A stretch of DNA of 8,394 nt from contig QKIM01000225.1 of assembly GCA_003249585.1 (NCBI GenBank), positions 1 through 8,394 on the forward strand, written 5' to 3'. This document shows, piece by piece, positions 1 to 5,936 of this stretch. A program made the position numbers and the translations under genes. Source of the DNA: Deltaproteobacteria bacterium. GTDB lineage: Bacteria; Myxococcota_A; Polyangia; HGW-17. The notes under the pieces are model-generated. The model worked only from the letters and a program-made list of their open reading frames with translations. It was not told the origin of the DNA and made no database searches. The first letter of the stretch is position 1. Every line of letters starts with the position of its first letter.

Positions 1-2
1 AG

Positions 3-476
3 CAGCCCTACCAGCAGGGCCGCCCGGGAGGCCTCGGCGGAGTGTCGGAGTATGAGGCTCAGAAACGTCGGGAGCTCGAAGAGTATGAACGCCAGCAGCG
101 GGCAAAGCTCTACGGCACCCCCCAGCCTGCACCCCAGCCCGCACCTCAGCCCGTTCCTCAACCAGCGCCCCAACCGGTCGCCGCCGCTCCCGTCGTGCCG
201 GCCATCGATCCCGAGGAGCTTGCCCGGGCGAAAGCGGCCATGGAGCGGGTACGCCGTTTCGAGGAGCAGTTCATCGACTCCATGAACGACGCCATCCGCA
301 ACGACTACTTCTTCGTGGTCCAGGAGATCAAGTCCCTCGCCCAGAAGTCCGAAGGGGAGCAGTACGAGCTCATGCGGCGCTACCGCGGCTTCCTCAAGGA
401 GAAGCTCTACTGGCTCACCTGGGAGCGCTACAACGACTACATGGAACTCCAGCGCTTCCGCGTCGCCCACCCGTGA
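3..476 (+). CDS. Gln/Pro-rich coiled-coil protein, function unknown (probably 5'-partial)
   Basis: I do not recognise the family. The frame is open to the left edge of the window and encodes Gln, Pro and Gly-rich residues before the first possible start, a GTG at 42. A GGGAGG lies 10 bases before that GTG, so it could be a real start, but the similar low-complexity composition upstream makes a truncated longer gene more likely. Counting from the GTG, residues 2-24 are charged and Glu/Arg-rich (coiled-coil-like). Residues 27-46 form a P-Q-P-A/V repeat that works as a flexible spacer. Residues 54-144 are a charged, aromatic helical segment (Y, F and W in 'NDYFFVVQEI' and 'YWLTWERYNDY'). There is no signal peptide or membrane segment in the visible part. 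It ends in TGA 41 bases from the end of the convergent zinc-ribbon gene. The coding call is supported by G/C-biased third positions. Function is unassigned. Confidence 0.75.
   Translation, partial: QPYQQGRPGGLGGVSEYEAQKRRELEEYERQQRAKLYGTPQPAPQPAPQPVPQPAPQPVAAAPVVPAIDPEELARAKAAMERVRRFEEQFIDSMNDAIRNDYFFVVQEIKSLAQKSEGEQYELMRRYRGFLKEKLYWLTWERYNDYMELQRFRVAHP
120..179 (+). repeat. Pro-Gln-Pro-Ala/Val coding repeat
   Basis: Imperfect 12-base units encode P-Q-P-A or P-Q-P-V five times in succession within the first gene. The units differ at synonymous positions (cag/caa, ccc/cct/ccg), so this is an aged repeat and not a recent expansion. It most likely forms an extended linker between the charged N-terminal stretch and the C-terminal helical domain. 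Confidence 0.7.
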
Positions 477-517
477 ACCGAAAGAACCTCATGATGCCAG
501 GGAGGGGCAGCTGTGGG

Positions 518-1666
518 TCATCCCCCCAGCGCGGCGGTGACTCTCTTGAGGCTGGTCTTCACCTCGGGGTCTTCGGGGGCGAGAGCCGCCGCCTTGCGAT
601 AGATGTCCAGGGCTCCCACCAAATCGAGCATGGTCTCCTCGTGGAAGGCTCCGAGCTTCAACATCACCTTCACCTGCCTGTCGGGCCGGTCCTCGTACCT
701 GAGCGCCTTGCGCAGCGCCAGGAGCTGGCGGTCGGCGTCCCCCTCGACACCACAGAACCGCGCCTTCTCCAGATGCAGCGGACTGTAAGTGTACTTGCGC
801 TTCTCGCCCTTTCTCAGGAGCTGCCTGGCCCTCATGGGGTCTCCATTCTCCAAACAGACATGGGCACCAAAGGTGTACATGGCGCAGGCGTCGCGATCGT
901 CGCCAATCTTTGCAGCGGTCTCCTCGGCGCGGGCGGCGATGTCACGGTAGAGCGAACCGTTCCTGATGAAGCCGTCGAACCGCTCGTACTCCTCGAAGAG
1001 GAAGGGCGCGATCTCCATGACCAGGACCAGCTGCTGCATGGCCTGCTCCGAATCGTTGAGGTGCTTCGCACTGAGCTCGAAGAGCCGAAGCATGTTCTCC
1101 CCGACAGCCTTGCGCCGATTATTGGGGATATCCTTCTCGTTGCCACCCAGGGCCTTGTGGAGCACAAGCAGCGTCAACCTCGCCTTCCTGTGGTCACCAC
1201 GGACTTCGTACAGGTCCGCGAGATGGCCGAGGGTCGCCACGTTGGCCGGATCCATCTTGATGATGCGCCGGTACATCTCTTCGAGCTTCCTCGACCCCGG
1301 AGCCTTCGCGGCTTCCTCGGCGGCGAGCTCCAGCAGCGTCTCCAGACGGTCTCCCGACTCCTCCGGCGGCGCGGAAGCGGCCTTCGGTTCTGGTTTCGTC
1401 TGGGGTGTTCTCAGGATCGGACGCGGGGGCTCCGGGGGGCTCTGCGATCTCCCTGAGGAGGTCTTCACCGACCCTGACGCGTCATCACTGCGCGAGTCGT
1501 AGTTTCCGGCGTACACCTCCACACTCGGCACCTTGATGTAGCACCCGTAGCAGAACTCTTCCCCTGTCAGGGAACCGTAGGCCAGCCGCTTCTCGTAGTC
1601 CTCCTTGAGGACGCTCTTGTGATTCTCGGCTTGGCAGCCGGGGCAGTACCAGACATCACTCGACAT
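518..1666 (-). CDS. Zinc-ribbon and TPR-like repeat protein
   Basis: Predicted cytoplasmic protein of 382 residues. The N-terminus carries paired cysteines C8-x2-C11 and C39-x2-C42, the arrangement of a small zinc ribbon. A Ser/Pro/Lys-rich linker follows (about residues 58-105), then a helical repeat region (about 106-380) with TPR-like units. Examples are the stretch around 124-170 (a helix, then 'MDPANVATLGHLADLYEVRGD') and the C-terminal unit around 349-380 ('GALDIYRKAAALAPEDPEV'). Such proteins usually mediate protein-protein contacts; no catalytic motif is visible. I chose the ATG at 1666 because an AGAGAGG ribosome site lies 7 bases upstream and the zinc ribbon begins right after it. 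The longer option at 1711 adds 15 residues of no domain value and lacks such a site. It stands alone between the porin gene (144 bases upstream) and the convergent first gene. Partner and role are unknown. Confidence 0.85.
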   Translation of the reverse strand: MSSDVWYCPGCQAENHKSVLKEDYEKRLAYGSLTGEEFCYGCYIKVPSVEVYAGNYDSRSDDASGSVKTSSGRSQSPPEPPRPILRTPQTKPEPKAASAPPEESGDRLETLLELAAEEAAKAPGSRKLEEMYRRIIKMDPANVATLGHLADLYEVRGDHRKARLTLLVLHKALGGNEKDIPNNRRKAVGENMLRLFELSAKHLNDSEQAMQQLVLVMEIAPFLFEEYERFDGFIRNGSLYRDIAARAEETAAKIGDDRDACAMYTFGAHVCLENGDPMRARQLLRKGEKRKYTYSPLHLEKARFCGVEGDADRQLLALRKALRYEDRPDRQVKVMLKLGAFHEETMLDLVGALDIYRKAAALAPEDPEVKTSLKRVTAALGG

Positions 1667-1810
1667 GACAGGACCTCTCTTCAGGGGGGCGGTTCCGCGA
1701 CAGCCTAGCATAGACGATCGTGAAAGAAAACGGTCGCAGTCAGAGAAAGGATACCGGGCGTCCCCCTGCCCTGGTTGTTTGAAGATGTGTTTGGGGGGCT
1801 CCCCCGAAGG
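1667..1810. other. Intergenic region between porin stop and zinc-ribbon gene
   Basis: On the - strand this serves as the 3' end of the amt-porin unit and the leader of the zinc-ribbon gene. A short G/C hairpin (five G, two-base gap, five C; 1794-1805) follows the porin stop, but it lacks a U-tract on the - strand and is a weak terminator candidate. A TATGCT hexamer (1712-1707) resembles a -10 box for the zinc-ribbon gene, but no convincing -35 lies at the right distance. The AGAGAGG ribosome site at about 1674-1680 is the clearest element. Confidence 0.4.
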
Positions 1811-2689
1811 CTACTTGTTCACGCCAACGTTGACGGAGGCCCACACGACGAACCCGTCGCTGAAGGTGGAGTCGGGACCCTCGATATTGGTCCACGCCGC
1901 ACCCAGAGCGGGTTTCACGTAGAAGTCACCAAAGGAGAAGGTGGTGTCCACCGTGAACAGGAGATCATGAACATTGCTCATGTTGTCGTTCCCAGCCTTG
2001 AACTGCTTGTACCCGTACCCAACCTTGGCGCTGATGTCCCGGCCGACGACCTTGAAGGTCTTGCCGAAGCTGGGGTTGACGTACAGATAGCTGGAGTCTC
2101 TGAGCTCGGACTGCATACCGAGGAAGTAGCTCACGGCCAGGCCGAAGTCACCGATCCCGTGGGAATAGGTGAGGGCCACACCGGGCTCGACCCACGAGGG
2201 CACCGAGATGTCCGGGATGTCGGCGAAGGGCATGGTGTACAGGGTCACGATCCCCTTGAGCGTCAGCTCCTTGGTCATCTTGCGCTCGTAGGTGACGAAG
2301 AAGTCCGTCTCCATGTTGATGGCGTTGTCGGTGTTCGCGCTGCGGTTGTCGCCCGTGAGCTGGAAGGCACCCCAGTATCCGACGGCGAAACCCGTCTCGC
2401 CGATGGTCCAGGTGAGGCCGGGAGCCGCCAGCATGTTCTGGTTCATCTGTCCATCCTTCTGGAACACGTTGAGACCGCGGAAGACATAGGCCGTGGCGAT
2501 CTGCAGGTCGGCGTTGATCCCGAGGGACGACGACTTGTCTGACGGTTTGTCCGGAGCCGCTTTGTCCGCTGGGGCTGTCGCGGGGGCGGCGGCGGGTTTC
2601 GCCGGGTCCGCGGGGGCGTTGGTCTGGGCCGAGGCCGAAAGGGACGTCAGACTGACAACCAGAAATGCGGTGAGGAACAAGGATTTCAT
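1811..2689 (-). CDS. TorF/Gcw_chp-family putative outer-membrane porin
   Basis: Predicted outer-membrane beta-barrel of 292 residues. Residues 1-21 are a classical signal peptide with a hydrophobic core and an A-S-A cleavage site before Q22. Residues 23-55 are an Ala/Pro/Lys-rich spacer. From about 57 onward, alternating polar and hydrophobic strands form the barrel. The opening 'TAYVFRGLNVF' resembles the conserved Y-x-F-R-G start of the Gcw_chp (TIGR02001/PF09694) family, called TorF-type putative porins. That family is often found beside ammonium transporter genes, and this copy lies directly downstream of one. It is 44 bases behind the amt stop, with its own GGAGA site 7 bases before ATG, so the two are probably co-transcribed. 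A role in ammonium or small-nitrogen-compound passage is inferred from this linkage. The C-terminus (VNVGVNK) lacks the usual terminal aromatic residue of barrel proteins, and the Ala/Pro spacer is an unusual addition. It stops with TAG. Confidence 0.8.
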   Translation of the reverse strand: MKSLFLTAFLVVSLTSLSASAQTNAPADPAKPAAAPATAPADKAAPDKPSDKSSSLGINADLQIATAYVFRGLNVFQKDGQMNQNMLAAPGLTWTIGETGFAVGYWGAFQLTGDNRSANTDNAINMETDFFVTYERKMTKELTLKGIVTLYTMPFADIPDISVPSWVEPGVALTYSHGIGDFGLAVSYFLGMQSELRDSSYLYVNPSFGKTFKVVGRDISAKVGYGYKQFKAGNDNMSNVHDLLFTVDTTFSFGDFYVKPALGAAWTNIEGPDSTFSDGFVVWASVNVGVNK

Positions 2690-2711
2690 TTCATATCTCC
2701 TGTGTTGATCC

Positions 2712-2730
2712 GGCAGTATGGGGTACCGCC
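2712..2730 (-). other. Intercistronic hairpin between amt and porin genes
   Basis: In the - strand transcript GGCGGUA pairs with UACUGCC around a CCCCA loop: seven pairs, one of them G-U. In the + strand the corresponding pair would be A-C, so the fold is specific to the amt-porin message. No U-tract follows and the porin ribosome site lies just downstream, so it looks more like a processing or stability element than a terminator. Confidence 0.45.
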
Positions 2731-2733
2731 TGC

Positions 2734-3945
2734 CTACAGATAGGCGTTCTCGCCGTGGATACTCTCGTCCACGCCGCTGGCCTCCTCATCCTTCTTCACG
2801 CGGACGGGGGACACGAGGTTGATGGTGATGAGCATCAGATATGTGAACACGAAGGCGTAGATGGAAGCCCCGACGACGGCCACAGTCTGCTTCATGGCGA
2901 AGCTGGCGTTGCCGTAAAAGAGCCCGTTGGCGCCAGCGCCGTTGACGGCCTTGGTGGCGAAGAACCCGAGCATGATCACGCCGATGGTTCCGCCGACGCC
3001 GTGGACGCCCCAGACGTCCAGGGCGTCATCCCACTGGAGCTTGTGCTTGAGGGCGACGGCGAGGTAGCAGATGATACCGGCCACGATACCGATGATGATC
3101 GCGGAGGTCGGGGTCACGAACCCGGCGGCGGGGGTGATGGTGGCCAGACCGGCCACGGCACCCGTGAGGAGACCGACGAATTTGGGTTTCTTGCGGTGGA
3201 TCCACTCGATGGCGAGCCAGGTGATGGCGGCGAAGGAGGCGGCGATGTCGGTGTTCAGGAAGGCCAGAGCGGTCACGTGGTCGACGGCCAGCTCACTGCC
3301 GGCGTTGAAGCCGTACCAGCCGAACCACAGAAGACCGGTGCCCAGGGCGACCAGGGGGATGCTGTGGGGGCCGTGCTCCATCACCTTGCGGCGACCTACG
3401 TAGAAAACGGAGGCCAGAGCGGCCATACCGGCGATGGCGTGAACCACGATGCCGCCGGCGAAGTCAAGGACACCCCACTTCTGGAGCATGCCACCACCCC
3501 ACACCATGTGGACGAAGGGGAAGTAGACGAAAAGCTGCCAGGCCACCAGGAAGATGAGGTAGGCGCCGAAACGAATGCGGTTGGCGAAGGCGCCGGTGAT
3601 GAGCGCCGGGGTGATGATGGCGAACATCATCTGATAGGAGATAAAGACGATGAGCGGAATCTTGCCGCTGCCCGAGTAGGCCTGGAAGGGAGAGATCCCC
3701 TTGAGGAAGGCGTGGTCGAGGTTGCCGATGATGCCGCCAACGTCACCACTGAAGCAGAGCGAGTAGCCCACGGCGACCCAGAGGATGGTCGTCACGCCCA
3801 TGGAGACGAAACTCTGCATCATGATGGTGAGGACGTTCTTGCGTCCCACGAGACCACCATAGAAGAAGGCCAACCCCGGCGTCATGAGCATGACGAGGCT
3901 GGTCGCGAGCAGCATAAAAGCGGTGTTTCCAGTGTCGAATGTCAT
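2734..3945 (-). CDS. amtB: Ammonium transporter (Amt/MEP/Rh family)
   Basis: Inner-membrane channel of 403 residues that moves ammonium across the cytoplasmic membrane; the length is normal for the mature Amt core. About eleven hydrophobic segments span residues 8-375. Family landmarks are all visible. They are the phenylalanine gate F108 and F213 (in 'WFGWYGFNAGSEL'), the binding-site W149 in 'VWGGG', D161 in 'LDFAGG', and the twin pore histidines H169 ('VVHAIAG') and H315 ('GVHGVGG'). The C-terminal tail ('GVDESIHGENAYL') matches the cytosolic tail that PII proteins touch. There is no separate signal peptide; the first helix starts at once, as in many Amts. The start is set by AAGGAG six bases before ATG. 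It is first in a two-gene unit with the downstream porin. No glnK gene lies next to it, which is uncommon. Regulation is probably through the direct repeats and CRP-like palindrome upstream. It stops with TAG. Confidence 0.97.
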   Translation of the reverse strand: MTFDTGNTAFMLLATSLVMLMTPGLAFFYGGLVGRKNVLTIMMQSFVSMGVTTILWVAVGYSLCFSGDVGGIIGNLDHAFLKGISPFQAYSGSGKIPLIVFISYQMMFAIITPALITGAFANRIRFGAYLIFLVAWQLFVYFPFVHMVWGGGMLQKWGVLDFAGGIVVHAIAGMAALASVFYVGRRKVMEHGPHSIPLVALGTGLLWFGWYGFNAGSELAVDHVTALAFLNTDIAASFAAITWLAIEWIHRKKPKFVGLLTGAVAGLATITPAAGFVTPTSAIIIGIVAGIICYLAVALKHKLQWDDALDVWGVHGVGGTIGVIMLGFFATKAVNGAGANGLFYGNASFAMKQTVAVVGASIYAFVFTYLMLITINLVSPVRVKKDEEASGVDESIHGENAYL

Positions 3946-3963
3946 CTTCTACTCCTTATATTA

Positions 3964-3985
3964 GCTTGTGAACCTCTTCACAAGC
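3964..3985. promoter_or_regulatory. CRP/FNR-class palindrome in amt leader
   Basis: A perfect 9-base inverted repeat (GCTTGTGAA and TTCACAAGC around CCTC) contains the exact core TGTGA-N6-TCACA at 3967-3982, the textbook binding pattern of CRP-type regulators. It lies 18 bases upstream of the amt start codon and just downstream of the predicted transcription start, a position that would suit repression. In RNA it could also fold as a nine-pair stem with a GAGG loop directly before the ribosome site, so an RNA role cannot be excluded. Confidence 0.6.
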
Positions 3986-3995
3986 GAAAAAGGGG

Positions 3996-4024
3996 ATTCT
4001 GCGCTCGTTGCACTCCACCGTCAA
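3996..4024 (-). promoter_or_regulatory. Candidate sigma70-type promoter of amt
   Basis: On the - strand TTGACG (4024-4019, five of six matches) is followed after 17 bases by CAGAAT (4001-3996, four of six). This predicts a start near 3989 and a leader of roughly 45 bases. The AT-rich sequence just upstream could act as an UP element. A good sigma54 (-24/-12) site, as might be expected for an NtrC-controlled amt gene, is not visible. Confidence 0.4.
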
Positions 4025-4026
4025 TC

Positions 4027-4042
4027 GTTAGAACTGTTAGAA
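4027..4042 (-). repeat. Direct repeat TTCTAAC upstream of amt -35
   Basis: Two identical heptamers TTCTAAC (GTTAGAA on the + strand, 4027-4033 and 4036-4042) recur with a 9-base period and end 2 bases from the candidate -35 hexamer. Spaced direct repeats at this position are typical of an activator or response-regulator binding site. No regulator is identified. Confidence 0.45.
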
Positions 4043-4250
4043 TTTCGTGAGGAAAATATTAACCTCTTTTAACATTCCAACCATCACCCAGTCAGGCACA
4101 TATTTACTAATATTTTACAGCAAGTTAGCCACCGTCCACCTTGTCCATTCCGTACATGTAGGAGCCTGACCCGGGGTCCCCGTTTCCCCCTGCCGCACCA
4201 CTGAAGGGCTCTTTTCCCGTGGCGGCAATCCCCGACGGTGTGATGCGGCG

Positions 4251-4289
4251 TGTCAATCCCCTTGACAGAACACCGTATATGGCACAAAT
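4251..4289 (+). promoter_or_regulatory. TTGACA inverted repeat and candidate promoter of the PLD lipoprotein gene
   Basis: TGTCAA (4251-4256) and TTGACA (4262-4267) form a perfect 6-base inverted repeat around TCCCC. The right half is a consensus -35 hexamer. The best -10 at ordinary spacing is ACAAAT (4284-4289, 16-base spacer), which is only a partial match. The repeat could be an operator overlapping the -35, or simply a chance echo of it. Confidence 0.35.
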
Positions 4290-4300
4290 CAATATCCTGT

Positions 4301-4319
4301 GCGGTGCTCATGGCACCGC
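4301..4319 (+). other. Leader hairpin before the PLD lipoprotein gene
   Basis: GCGGTGC and GCACCGC form a perfect 7-base inverted repeat around TCATG, ending 12 bases before the AAGGGAG ribosome site and 24 bases before the ATG. In the transcript this would be a stable G/C-rich stem in the 5' leader. It may be an mRNA stability element or a protein-binding operator. No U-tract follows, so it is not an intrinsic terminator. Confidence 0.4.
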
Positions 4320-4343
4320 CCCAACACCCCCAAGGGAGCACCC

Positions 4344-5906
4344 ATGAAATTACTCGCCATCGCCCTGTTTCTCCTTGTTGTTCCAGCCTGTGACGACTCC
4401 TCCGGCAGCGGGTCGAACAACACGAGCAACGTGAACAACACGAGCAACGTGAACAACACGAGCAACGTGAACAACACGTCCAACGTGAACAACACGTCCA
4501 ACGTGAACAATACGACCAGCACCAACAACACCAACAACACCACGCCCCCCCAGGGCTATGTGGACTTCGCCGCCCTGGACATCTGGGCCCAGGCCCTGCC
4601 CTCGTCCGAGGCGGACCTCACGGTCTCCTTCAACGGCTCCGACATCACCGCCGAGACGGGCGCCTCCTGGCCCTTCACGCGCTACGCCCTCCCGGGCCCC
4701 GGACAGTTGACCATCACCCTGTCGGCCCCCTACCACTTCCCCATGACCCTCACCGTCGCCTTCGACCCCTCGGCCGACCCGCCCTTCACCCTCACCCACG
4801 ACACCGCGCCCACCAAGCACGGCATCTCCTCGGTGTCCGTCCTCCTCGGCGGGCTGCCCTCCTTCACGATTTTTGGCGGCCTGCGGCACAAATGGTTCTC
4901 GGCCCAGGGCCGGCCCGCGCGCCGGGGCAACAACGTACAGCTCTTCATGGACGGCGAGACGTACTGGCAGAGCCTCCATGACGACATCCTCTCGGTGAAC
5001 GACCGGATCCTCCTGGCGAGCTGGTGGTGGGAGTCCAACTTCGAGCTCCTGCGGGACTTCGACACCCACGCCTATCTCACCCCGACCGAGCGGTGGGAGA
5101 ACACCATCATGGCGCTGCTGGAGAGCACGACCGCCGTCAAGCGCATCATGGTCGGCGAGTTCTGGGGCACCCACGACATCCTGGACTGGATCACCACCGA
5201 TGACGACATCCTCGAAAAGGCCGAGACGCCGGCCGACAACTTCGAGTTCATGGGTCAGGGCAACCCCACCTCGGATCAGTTCTGGTTCGAGCCCGCCGCC
5301 TTCACCTTCGGCGACCGCGTAAGGACCACCTTCACGGGCTGGGCCGGCGCCACCTTCGACGACGAGGCCGAGATCACCTCGGACGTCCCGGGCAAGGACG
5401 TGGACTTCTCCGACTGGCCGCTGGGCATCGCCTTCCAGGCGGCCTCCTGGCACCAGAAGTTTTCCGTCTTCGACGACAACGTGGCCTACGTGGGCGGCAT
5501 GAACGTCAAGGCCGTGGACTGGGACACCAACAACCACGCCTTCTATGATCACCGCCGCATGAATTTCGAGTCCACCGAGGCGGAGCGCGTCGAGGTCATG
5601 AACAAGGAGCGAGAGCCCGACAACGTCCCGCGCAAGGACTACTTCCTGCGGATCGAGGGACCGGCTGCCCAGGACGCCGCCGACATCTTCAAGACCCGCT
5701 GGGACTACCTCCTCGGCGAGGGGGTGGACTACTCGGAGAACGCCTCGGCCTTCACCATCAGCCGCAACATCCCGGCGGACCCCACGGGCGTGCCCGTCCA
5801 GATCACCGCCACCATGCCCGAGCCCTTCTGGGAGCACGGCATCGCCGAGACCTGGCTCAACGCCTTCAACCAGGCCCAAGACTATGGCCTCATTGACGAT
5901 CAGTAG
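4344..5906 (+). CDS. Phospholipase D superfamily lipoprotein, N-terminal part up to an in-frame amber codon
   Basis: The first 520 residues of what reads as a 725-codon gene (4344-6521). Residues 1-15 are a lipoprotein signal ending in V-P-A before C16; Asp follows at +2, which in enterobacteria favours inner-membrane retention. Residues 25-66 are an Asn/Thr/Ser spacer. Residues about 70-180 look like a beta-rich domain. The PLD fold starts near 195, with the family-like stretch 'NDRILLASWWWES' at 219-231. The first catalytic HKD motif is H370-x-K372-x4-D377 followed by G-G-M-N (384-387). PLD-superfamily enzymes cleave or transfer phosphodiester groups using two HKD motifs, so this half alone has only one. 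I chose the ATG at 4344 because AAGGGAG precedes it and the signal peptide begins there; the GTG at 4299 only adds leader sequence. Translation stops at TAG 5904-5906, after '...YGLIDDQ'. The substrate is unknown. Confidence 0.85.
   Translation: MKLLAIALFLLVVPACDDSSGSGSNNTSNVNNTSNVNNTSNVNNTSNVNNTSNVNNTTSTNNTNNTTPPQGYVDFAALDIWAQALPSSEADLTVSFNGSDITAETGASWPFTRYALPGPGQLTITLSAPYHFPMTLTVAFDPSADPPFTLTHDTAPTKHGISSVSVLLGGLPSFTIFGGLRHKWFSAQGRPARRGNNVQLFMDGETYWQSLHDDILSVNDRILLASWWWESNFELLRDFDTHAYLTPTERWENTIMALLESTTAVKRIMVGEFWGTHDILDWITTDDDILEKAETPADNFEFMGQGNPTSDQFWFEPAAFTFGDRVRTTFTGWAGATFDDEAEITSDVPGKDVDFSDWPLGIAFQAASWHQKFSVFDDNVAYVGGMNVKAVDWDTNNHAFYDHRRMNFESTEAERVEVMNKEREPDNVPRKDYFLRIEGPAAQDAADIFKTRWDYLLGEGVDYSENASAFTISRNIPADPTGVPVQITATMPEPFWEHGIAETWLNAFNQAQDYGLIDDQ
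4416..4505 (+). repeat. Five tandem 18-base repeats encoding N-N-T-S-N-V
   Basis: Five exact-length 18-base units encode Asn-Asn-Thr-Ser-Asn-Val as the spacer behind the lipidated Cys. Units 1-3 (4416-4469) use AGC for Ser and are identical. Units 4-5 (4470-4505) use TCC and are identical to each other. This indicates two separate expansions. A degenerate N/T-rich tail continues to about 4541. Copy number is likely to vary between strains. Confidence 0.95.
5904..5906 (+). other. In-frame amber codon inside the PLD gene
   Basis: TAG at codon 521 splits an otherwise continuous frame. The residues around it, D-D-Q-*-F-R, line up with the conserved (E/D)-N-Q-Y-F motif that precedes the second HKD in many PLD enzymes, so the amber stands where Tyr is expected. 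A single third-position change from TAC or TAT explains it. The same frame and G/C-ending codon bias continue without any further stop to the natural TAG at 6519-6521. Confidence 0.85.
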
Positions 5907-5936
5907 TTCCGCATTCCCCTGATCCTCGACGCCCTC

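Larger units (their letters stand above)
3946..4343. other. Divergent regulatory intergenic region, amt / PLD lipoprotein
   Basis: This 398-base region holds no convincing gene. A short open frame at 4084-4341 on the - strand lacks a ribosome site and family resemblance. The left part (3946-4135) is much richer in A/T than the flanks and carries the amt promoter elements. The middle (4140-4240) is C-rich, with a possible imperfect hairpin (TGCCGC at 4191 with GCGGCA at 4222). The right part holds the TTGACA inverted repeat, a leader hairpin, and the AAGGGAG ribosome site of the lipoprotein gene (4332-4338). Confidence 0.7.

Noticed and set aside
473..1456. A 327-codon + strand frame opposite the zinc-ribbon/TPR gene, overlapping the first gene's stop.
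   Set aside because: It has no ribosome site or domain, while the - strand frame has paired cysteines, helical repeats and a good ribosome site.
1791..1806. A strong intrinsic terminator after the porin gene.
   Set aside because: The G/C stem has a loop of only two to four bases and no U-tract on the - strand, so it is mentioned only in the intergenic entry.
4002..4017. A possible sigma54 promoter on the - strand (GG and GC spaced by ten bases) upstream of amt.
   Set aside because: Only the GG/GC dinucleotides fit; the TT before GC and the CAC after GG are missing. The overlapping sigma70-like hexamers fit better.
2755..4050. A 431-codon open frame on the + strand opposite amtB.
   Set aside because: It is Asp/Gly/His-rich without recognisable domains and lies exactly over a well-identified ammonium transporter; it is a codon-bias shadow.
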